Assembly: GCA_022425745.1 (NCBI GenBank)
Contig: JAKMEW010000484.1
Location: 1-51,145 of the forward strand
Reading direction: 5' to 3'
Source of the DNA: Rubripirellula sp.
GTDB taxonomy: Bacteria > Planctomycetota > Planctomycetia > Pirellulales > Pirellulaceae
DNA: 51,145 nucleotides
The notes beneath the pieces are model-generated. The model saw nothing but the letters and a program-made list of their open reading frames with translations, did not search any database and was not told where the DNA came from. Positions 44,923 to 51,145 of this stretch are shown here, piece by piece (the first letter of the stretch is position 1; every line of letters begins with the position of its first letter). Made by a program: the position numbers and the translations under genes.

Positions 44923-47289
44923 TTATTGCCCCAATCGCCAGTTATCCGCATTCTGATACAACGAAACAATGTCAGAACCCATCCCGATCAAGTCGCGTCT
45001 GTAAGCGTAGGAATCAACCATCTGCCACAACGGAAGAACTGGCAATTCATGATGGACGGTTGAGTGTAAATCCAACAAACGGTCTCTTACCTCTCGCCAA
45101 TTTTTAGCCTCTTCGAGTCGACGCAAACCAAGGCCAACCAATTGATCTTCGCAACGAGCCAATCCACTCGGCCCAAGTAAACGACCAGCATCAATTACTG
45201 GCTCCCAGACCGCCGCTGAGACATAGACGATGTCCGCGATATTCTTCTCACGATCTGGAAAAGTTTCACCGACCTCGAGTTCAACTAACTCAACCTGCAA
45301 ACCCAATAGTTCCCACTGTGTGCGAATTCCTTCGCAGGCAACTCGCGATAAGTTGTCAGGTGGATAAGCGAGCCTGATTGGAGTCATCTCGGGCATGGTC
45401 TCTTTTTTTCGCTCGGCTTCAGATTTCATCTGATTGGCGTTCATTGCTATAAGCAACTGTGCCAAGGGAGGCTCGTAGGGTCGAGGCTCTATATTCTGGT
45501 CATACGCGTATCCCAATGGATCATTCAGCTCGATACCCGCAGGGAATGGACCGGATAGGACCCTGCAGCCCTCTGATTCCAAACCTTCAAGCAACTCACC
45601 AGTGAGGATATCTTGTCGGTTGATTCCGTAAAGTAAAGCTCTGCGGAAGGTCCGCTCAGCAAGATACGGATGTTCGGAACATGGAATGAGCATGTGCACT
45701 GTTGGTAAGGGATAGTTAGCAACTTTAATATCCCTACTCTTACTCAATCGCACCGCATCAGCAGGAAAGAGCTGATCCAATACGTCAATCCTCCCTTGCA
45801 GTAGTGCGCTGACCCCATCGGACGCAGATGCACTCCGAATCTCAACAATCTCTCGGGGCTGTGTGGGAACTTTGGGAGAGCCGGACAAGACATAGCGAAC
45901 TAAATCTTTTTCAACTGCGTCGCGTCGGTAGTCACCGGTTGGTGATCGCGGTTCACCTCCGAACCAACTTCCGTCTACAGGGATCTGAAGGAGGCAAATG
46001 GGCAAGACATGGGGTCGCCTCAGATTGAACGTAACTTGCTGAGGCCCCTGCAAAGCAATCGACTTCACCGCGGAAGCCCAAGGAGCAAAATATGTCTTCG
46101 ATTCCGGCTTGGCCCGATCAGCCATGACATCGGCTAAGTAGAACGCCTGTACTTTATCAAGCGGTGGGACCACTTCGTTGGGCTGGAGAAATAGGTCAAA
46201 CTGCATTCTGTCAGGACTAGTCTCCACCTCGCCAAAGATGAAGTCGTATTCACCCCCCTCCGGGCCCGCTCCTTGTATCTCAAACAGAGTTCGGTAAATC
46301 AGCCGCCCTGCTCTTCTAGCTCCCCAGTTGTCCAACCGCGTTGGATCCAACGCGGTTGCACTCTGCAATACACCCACATTAACTAGTGGGTAAATGGTAT
46401 CAATCTCTCGTATTAGCTCTTGTCCACCCTCGATATCGGGTTTGAGATAAACACTTTCACGAGCAAGCAATCGAGCTTTTCGATAATCCTTAGCATCTCT
46501 CGCTGCGATGGCCTCATCCCTTTTGACTTGAGCCATCCCAAGAAACTGGTCATTCCATTTGGTGATGGACTCCAACGTATTACCGGGGTAGTCCTTTGTA
46601 AGCCGAGCGAGCAATTGCTGCGCTAAATCCAATTCTTGCTCGTTCATCAACTGCTGCATCAGCTCATCTGTCACTTTGGAGATGGCTTGGAGCACGGTGG
46701 ACTGCTTATACTCGGGCGCGTAGCGTCTCAACTCCTCAAGCATCGCCAGTGTCGATTCGAATTCACCGCGATTGGCTCTACCTACAGCATCTTGATAGAG
46801 GTAATCGCATCGTAACTCTCTCAGACCAGGCCTTGCGGGATAATCACGAATCAGAATCGATAAGAATGGGTATGCACCCACGAAGTCTCCTGCAGCGATT
46901 CGTTCTTTCGTCTCTCGCTCGAGGCGAATCTCCCACAGATCAAACCTCTCTATCTCGGTCCACTTGGTAGCAAACTCTTTCCCCTCGATCCCCAAAACCT
47001 GAAACCGCAATGAGCCAGTCGGATTACTTGGTGGTGTCCGGCCTGGGAAACTAATGGGAAATACCTTGGCCCATCCGCCGCCCGATGCTTCAGTGAAAAA
47101 AACGAGGTCATGAGGCTCCTCTTGCAACAAACCTAATCCAAGATCAGGGGGATTCCCAGTCTGTGCGTAGTTAACGGATTGCGCTTCAACTTGGCTAACC
47201 AATAAGCTAGCGGCTACCACTACCCATAGTCCGAAAAGGTGTGAGCAGTTATGCATCGATCGTTTCACCGTAGAAAAGAAATAACTCAC
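44923..47289 (-). CDS. TPR-solute-binding protein family 5 fusion, exported
   Basis: The 788-residue protein has an N-terminal signal or anchor (about 15-36). A helical TPR-like section (about 115-285) follows, with repeats such as ERIAAGDFVGAYPFLSILI and AIAARDAKDYRKARLLARES. Residues 300-788 match the family 5 (peptide/nickel) extracellular solute-binding fold: ALDPTRLDNWGARRAGRLIY, FRRALLYGINRQDIL and a C-terminal LPVLPLWQMVDSYAYRRDL. GTG 47289 overlaps the upstream stop by one base; ATG 47256 is an alternative. No ABC permease or ATPase gene is adjacent. It may therefore act as a sensor or scaffold in the ExbD-containing complex rather than in import. Confidence 0.8.
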   Translation of the reverse strand: MSYFFSTVKRSMHNCSHLFGLWVVVAASLLVSQVEAQSVNYAQTGNPPDLGLGLLQEEPHDLVFFTEASGGGWAKVFPISFPGRTPPSNPTGSLRFQVLGIEGKEFATKWTEIERFDLWEIRLERETKERIAAGDFVGAYPFLSILIRDYPARPGLRELRCDYLYQDAVGRANRGEFESTLAMLEELRRYAPEYKQSTVLQAISKVTDELMQQLMNEQELDLAQQLLARLTKDYPGNTLESITKWNDQFLGMAQVKRDEAIAARDAKDYRKARLLARESVYLKPDIEGGQELIREIDTIYPLVNVGVLQSATALDPTRLDNWGARRAGRLIYRTLFEIQGAGPEGGEYDFIFGEVETSPDRMQFDLFLQPNEVVPPLDKVQAFYLADVMADRAKPESKTYFAPWASAVKSIALQGPQQVTFNLRRPHVLPICLLQIPVDGSWFGGEPRSPTGDYRRDAVEKDLVRYVLSGSPKVPTQPREIVEIRSASASDGVSALLQGRIDVLDQLFPADAVRLSKSRDIKVANYPLPTVHMLIPCSEHPYLAERTFRRALLYGINRQDILTGELLEGLESEGCRVLSGPFPAGIELNDPLGYAYDQNIEPRPYEPPLAQLLIAMNANQMKSEAERKKETMPEMTPIRLAYPPDNLSRVACEGIRTQWELLGLQVELVELEVGETFPDREKNIADIVYVSAAVWEPVIDAGRLLGPSGLARCEDQLVGLGLRRLEEAKNWREVRDRLLDLHSTVHHELPVLPLWQMVDSYAYRRDLIGMGSDIVSLYQNADNWRLGQ

Positions 47290-50200
47290 TATTTCGGCAC
47301 CTCGACTGAATAAACAACACCCTCTGCACCTGGTACCAGAAGTGTTCCACCGCCATAAATAATCGGTGTCGATGAAATTGGCTGTCCAAGATCAATTTGG
47401 TTCAATAGATCTCCACTGCGGCTATCGATAACGACGATCCACCCGGAACGACCAGCCAAGATAATTTGCTCACCATTTAGCAATGGTTCACCAACAATCC
47501 CTCCCGTAGGTACTGCAACTTCAAAACGCTGCGTACCATCGCTTTCATGGGCACGCAGATTTCCGTCGTCAGTTCGTATCAAAGCAATATCACCGGCCGC
47601 ACTGGGACCCCAATTGATTCTGCCATTAAGAAGAGTTCGGAAAGTCTCCGACAGGTTGGTCAGATCGAAACCAACCAAGAAATCAGCCGCAGGCCCCGCC
47701 GTACTTGCAACCATTGCGTTTTCTAAGCGTGTTGAAGGACCAATCAACTGAAACTCAAGATCCTTCGATTGCAGTTCACGAATTTGTTCTCCAACTCGCA
47801 ATCGATAAATCTTCTTACGACTATCAGCAAGCACAACCTGATCCGCATCATCTGGTAATGCAATCGGCTTTGTCCACTGCACCTTTCCTACAGGATCACT
47901 CGGTGGCTGGAAGGGCGTCGCACTCTCGGCACCGGTGCGCCAATCCACTAGCGAGACACGCCCGCTATCAAGGGGCAAAAGCAAACCGCCCCCTGATGCC
48001 ACTCCACCAGATGTGGGTAAGGCTGAATCAAGTCGCATGGTTACCCGCCGGAGTTTTTCAGTCTCGCGGTTCGGATCATATATCAAAAGAGATGGATCAC
48101 CCACTTCATTGAGCATCACACTGCGATTCTCGTCGATTTTAATGGGATCGCTGAAACGAATGGCCACCGCGCGATCACCAGGGTTTTCAAGCGGCTTTTG
48201 TCCGCCGTTGAATTTGCTATCACCGGCATCAAACTGTAGATCAAAAAGTGCCGCTTGAGTCGTTACGACATGAATTCCGTCTGCAGTGGGCTGCAGCAAT
48301 GAAACGGGAACACCCACATCGGTTCGCCAAATCTCTTCTCCTGTCTTTGGATTAGCAGCAGTGATTCGGATAGCAGACGTATCACGAAGTACCCGAGCAT
48401 GCACCAATGCTTCATCACTGGCGTAAGGCTTTCCAAGGAACGTGTCTAACTCGTGGATTGACCAGTCTCGAATCACACGCCCTGTATTAATTTGCAATTC
48501 ATATCGGCCGAGACGTGTTCCTGTGATCCACATTTGACTTTTTCCGACAGCCATCTGAGTTGCCGTAGGCTCTTCATAAAATGCCGGTAGCGTTGCTGCG
48601 ACAGTCACCTGCTCACGTTCAGCCGTGGGTTCAATGTCGTAGACCGTCACTTCGCCGCGGTCAGTAAGAACGATCAAGCGGCGCCCATTCACAATCGGAT
48701 CAACAATCACGTTTCCAATCAAGCGAAACGGCGCCTGTGCCTGCACGAGGCTCTCACCACGTTCATCAACCCGAAGCACATGGACGTTCGCGTAATCTGC
48801 ACCCGCATTCTCAATCACAAAAACGTGCCCCAATAGCGGTACTGGAGCGACCGATATCGTTGAGGATTCATGTCCTAGGTAATAGCTCTCGACACAACTG
48901 CCGTCGCGACTGTTCAGGACGTAGAGGTTACTGTGCCCTCCCGCCAAATAGGCCTTCCGAAGGCGATCATCGATGCCTGGCCCAACATTCAACTCCTGAG
49001 GTAATTGCGTCGCCCACTTGGCATCACCCGAAATGGCATCGAATGCGATTAATCTTCCAGACTCTGTTGCAACAAAGATGTCATCTTTTACCGCGATCGG
49101 CTCGCTAAAGTTCTCATCGATTCCCGATCGCCAAGCAACGCTTCCGTCGCTCTCGCTGCAGCGGAGAATTTCCAAAGTGGATGACTGACTCAATAGAACA
49201 CCATCTTCCAACTGCACGGGCGGTAGATCCTTAGCCGCACCCACATACTTCCGCCAAGCCAGTCGGCCGCTTTCACCATCAATGGCCAGAATGGAACCGC
49301 CTGCTCGGAAATACAAAGTTTCCCCACGCAAATCCGGAATCGAACCTCCTGCGAGCGATGTCAGAACGACATTACCCGTGGTCACACTCTCGGACTCATC
49401 TGTGGTCACTTTTGGTAATTGACTTGATGCATTGACCAACGTCTGCTGAATTTCACTTGCACGTTTGATCAATGTCTCTAACCGCTCATTGTCATACAAC
49501 TCAGGAAATGACTGCAGCAGTTGCTTTCGAGTATCGTATGCCGCCTTGGTATCACTCTGATCCAGAGAACCAATCATCGACGCTTCGGCTTCATCGAGTC
49601 GCATGTTGCGACTAATATCTCTTTGCACTCTGGCGCGAGACTCTACGACATTCTGAATTTGGGAAGCCAGCGTCACTTTCATCGATGACATCATGTACTG
49701 CGGGTTTTCCATCAGCAGCAACTGCTCATCGAGCACCGTCAGGAGACTTTGCTTTTTCTCCGTCTCACTCGCTCGGCTTGCAGAGTCCGCTAAATTCGCA
49801 GCAATATCCACCATTAAGGCGGCCAGATTCCCGCGTTCCTCATTCATTCCCTCTTCATCCGCAATTAGCGGTAACTTTTCTTTTTCTAGCTCAACCGCTT
49901 GCCAGGGCTCCTGCTTGAAGGTTGCAGCTTTATATAGCTCCGTCATCGTGATTCTTGCACGAGCCATCGACGAATACTGGTGCTGGTCACCGAAGCTTTC
50001 GAGAAAACCGACGTACATCTTTTGGGCCGCATCGTAGTTCTGATTATCGTACTGCTCATTGGCGTTTGTAATCACCTGATCTGCGTCTTCACGCGTCAAT
50101 ACAAATGTGATTCCGCTTCCAATCAAGAGCAGTGCAACAATGATCCCGATATAGCCGTAAATCTTGAAAGAGTCGTACTGAGACTTATTCGAATCCGCTT

Positions 50201-50654
50201 TTTTATGACTCGATCTTGGTCGAGCCTCTACATCAACTTCGGATGCTTCTTCTTCGAAGCCTCCCGCCTCGACAGCTACTACTGCTACTGTTTCAGCATC
50301 CACTGAATCAGCTTCGTAAAACTCACCCGACGCTTCATAGACCGGTGCAGCATCTTCCGGCTCAACTTCAACGACCTCCACTTCCTCGTCAGACAAGATT
50401 TCGAGTTCGCCAACTTCCTCAGTCAACGCACTCGCCTCATCTTCTGCCGACTCATATTCGCCACTACGCAATTCACCGATTAGCTTTGTTGCTTGAAAGC
50501 GTGTCAGGTGTCCGTTATCCACCAGCAACTTTGCTACCGCCTCTGGTGTAACACGAGTTCCGCCCTGGACTAACTGCTCACGCAACGCTTCGATAATCTC
50601 TTGGTCGAGTAGACCGAGCCTCTCCAATCGATCGATCAATTCATTTGCTAACAT
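47289..50654 (-). CDS. Membrane-anchored TPR and PQQ-type beta-propeller protein
   Basis: The 1121-residue protein has four parts. Residues 1-65 form a helical domain ending in LVDNGHLTRFQATKLIGE, similar to a piece found ahead of planctomycete Ser/Thr kinases. A Glu/Val-rich acidic linker (67-150) follows. One membrane span lies at about 166-186. Outside are TPR-like helices (about 192-420), then a WD/PQQ-like beta-propeller (about 430-1121) with blades such as GSILAIDGESGRLAWRKYVG and GRLIAFDAISGDAKWATQLP. It lacks the residues of PQQ dehydrogenases as far as I can tell, so a BamB-like scaffold role is more likely than catalysis. It lies between exbD and the solute-binding gene. Confidence 0.85.
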   Translation of the reverse strand: MLANELIDRLERLGLLDQEIIEALREQLVQGGTRVTPEAVAKLLVDNGHLTRFQATKLIGELRSGEYESAEDEASALTEEVGELEILSDEEVEVVEVEPEDAAPVYEASGEFYEADSVDAETVAVVAVEAGGFEEEASEVDVEARPRSSHKKADSNKSQYDSFKIYGYIGIIVALLLIGSGITFVLTREDADQVITNANEQYDNQNYDAAQKMYVGFLESFGDQHQYSSMARARITMTELYKAATFKQEPWQAVELEKEKLPLIADEEGMNEERGNLAALMVDIAANLADSASRASETEKKQSLLTVLDEQLLLMENPQYMMSSMKVTLASQIQNVVESRARVQRDISRNMRLDEAEASMIGSLDQSDTKAAYDTRKQLLQSFPELYDNERLETLIKRASEIQQTLVNASSQLPKVTTDESESVTTGNVVLTSLAGGSIPDLRGETLYFRAGGSILAIDGESGRLAWRKYVGAAKDLPPVQLEDGVLLSQSSTLEILRCSESDGSVAWRSGIDENFSEPIAVKDDIFVATESGRLIAFDAISGDAKWATQLPQELNVGPGIDDRLRKAYLAGGHSNLYVLNSRDGSCVESYYLGHESSTISVAPVPLLGHVFVIENAGADYANVHVLRVDERGESLVQAQAPFRLIGNVIVDPIVNGRRLIVLTDRGEVTVYDIEPTAEREQVTVAATLPAFYEEPTATQMAVGKSQMWITGTRLGRYELQINTGRVIRDWSIHELDTFLGKPYASDEALVHARVLRDTSAIRITAANPKTGEEIWRTDVGVPVSLLQPTADGIHVVTTQAALFDLQFDAGDSKFNGGQKPLENPGDRAVAIRFSDPIKIDENRSVMLNEVGDPSLLIYDPNRETEKLRRVTMRLDSALPTSGGVASGGGLLLPLDSGRVSLVDWRTGAESATPFQPPSDPVGKVQWTKPIALPDDADQVVLADSRKKIYRLRVGEQIRELQSKDLEFQLIGPSTRLENAMVASTAGPAADFLVGFDLTNLSETFRTLLNGRINWGPSAAGDIALIRTDDGNLRAHESDGTQRFEVAVPTGGIVGEPLLNGEQIILAGRSGWIVVIDSRSGDLLNQIDLGQPISSTPIIYGGGTLLVPGAEGVVYSVEVPK

Positions 50655-50704
50655 GATTCGTAAACGTCTGAGAATAAAAAGGGCAATAAACTATCTGACA
50701 AACA

Positions 50705-50718
50705 CCACTTTGCAGTGG
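50705..50718 (-). other. Short hairpin with GCAA tetraloop between exbD and the propeller gene
   Basis: On the minus strand CCACT-GCAA-AGTGG forms a 5-pair stem closed by a GNRA-type tetraloop. It lies 27 bases after the ExbD stop and 50 bases before the next start. It could mark an RNA processing point or partial terminator that sets different levels of the two proteins. Confidence 0.4.
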
Positions 50719-50745
50719 CTGGTAAAAAAATGAAGAGCAGAAGAC

Positions 50746-51145
50746 TTAATCAAATTCCTCAACTTGCGTCACCTCCAACTGCGCATAACCCGCAATTGTT
50801 CCCGCATCCATCGCATCCACGAGTGACTTCAATTTTGCCATCTCGTGTACCTTAACAACCAACCTCATCCCATCACTATTTCCAGCAATCGCTTCGCGAA
50901 GAGCTGAGATCAAATTCTGCTTTCCGGGTGTTTCTCTTTCCCACTCAGGTGCCATTACAAGAAACGAGCCAAACTCATCTACCTGCAACTCAACCATATC
51001 CAACTCTTCAACCTCTTCCTCCTGCACGCTTGTACTCGGAGCATCGGTCTGCTGCCTTGGCATCTCAATTGACTTCTGCAAACTGAACGCAGCCGTCACC
51101 ATGAAGAAAATCAACAGCAAGAAGGTGACGTCAACCATCGGCGTC
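50746..51145 (-). CDS. ExbD/TolR-family protein (N-terminus beyond window)
   Basis: This is the C-terminal 133 residues of an ExbD/TolR-type proton-channel subunit; its beginning lies past the right edge. The membrane span TPMVDVTFLLLIFFMVTAAF holds the conserved proton-carrying Asp of the family, four residues into the read part. A short acidic linker (SVQEEEVEELD) and a periplasmic domain follow, ending at TAA 50746. An ExbB partner is expected upstream, outside the window. It is followed after 91 bases by the propeller gene. The family uses the proton gradient to drive envelope partners, which here would be the exported proteins of this operon. Confidence 0.9.
   Translation of the reverse strand, partial: TPMVDVTFLLLIFFMVTAAFSLQKSIEMPRQQTDAPSTSVQEEEVEELDMVELQVDEFGSFLVMAPEWERETPGKQNLISALREAIAGNSDGMRLVVKVHEMAKLKSLVDAMDAGTIAGYAQLEVTQVEEFD

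Noticed and set aside
44923-47289. Peptide ABC transporter operon
   Set aside because: Only a binding-protein domain is present; no permease or ATPase gene occurs on either side.
47289-50654. PQQ-dependent dehydrogenase
   Set aside because: The propeller is preceded by a membrane span and TPR helices and I see no PQQ-binding disulfide or catalytic Asp pattern, so a scaffold propeller is more likely.

Overview
The window reads as chromosomal DNA of a planctomycete, most likely a marine Pirellulaceae/Rhodopirellula-type bacterium. The evidence is family content: an adjacent DUF1549/DUF1553-type cytochrome protein and DUF1501 Tat-type protein, a fused ResB-CcsA cytochrome c maturation protein, large secreted or membrane proteins without clear relatives outside this group, and weak Shine-Dalgarno sequences with frequent GTG/TTG starts. 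No rRNA, tRNA, CRISPR array, transposase, integrase or prophage gene was recognised. This looks like core chromosome, not an island.

Layout. 1-1653 (minus): flagellar export gate genes fliP, fliQ and fliR (fliR cut by the window edge). 1842-6812 (minus): a haem-copper oxidase assembly run in the order dihaem cytochrome c lipoprotein, small membrane protein, heme A synthase, heme O synthase, SCO copper chaperone, DUF420/CtaM-like protein. 6980-7756 (minus): a secreted cupredoxin with an operator-like inverted repeat. 8307-12244: purD, then prmC, prfA and rpmE. 12431-14963: an SBF-like transporter divergent from an AsmA-like envelope protein. 14993-19806 (minus): a lipoprotein followed by the ResB-CcsA fusion. 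20124-21936 (minus): a membrane-anchored helix-turn-helix protein with a long Asp/Ser-rich region, and a small exported protein. 22344-27051 (plus): three tightly coupled genes for a MotA/TolQ/ExbB-like channel protein and two different single-span MotB/ExbD-like partners. 27089-28066: a ROK protein without the usual zinc cysteines. 28352-32516: the DUF1549-type and DUF1501 pair. 32922-35969 (minus): glnB and glnD. 36141-39669: cobalamin adenosyltransferase, a Nudix hydrolase, an unknown protein, an FMN reductase and nadD. 39910-42834: priA and a cold-shock-domain protein. 42908-51145 (minus): an operon entering from beyond the window with an ExbD protein, a membrane-bound TPR/beta-propeller protein, a TPR/solute-binding family 5 fusion and an unknown exported protein.

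The best candidates for undescribed biology are the two separate ExbB/ExbD-type gene sets. In 22344-27051 only one of the two single-span proteins has the membrane Asp expected to carry protons. The other has Ala at the equivalent place, so the predicted stator would be asymmetric. The second set (42908-51145) joins an ExbD protein to a membrane-anchored propeller and an apparently transporter-less solute-binding protein, which suggests an energised envelope complex. The tethered HTH protein beside the first set could be its regulator, but that is inference from position only.

Limits: all family names come from motif reading by eye. No database search, structure prediction or RNA folding was run. 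Start sites were chosen by inspection where several in-frame starts exist.
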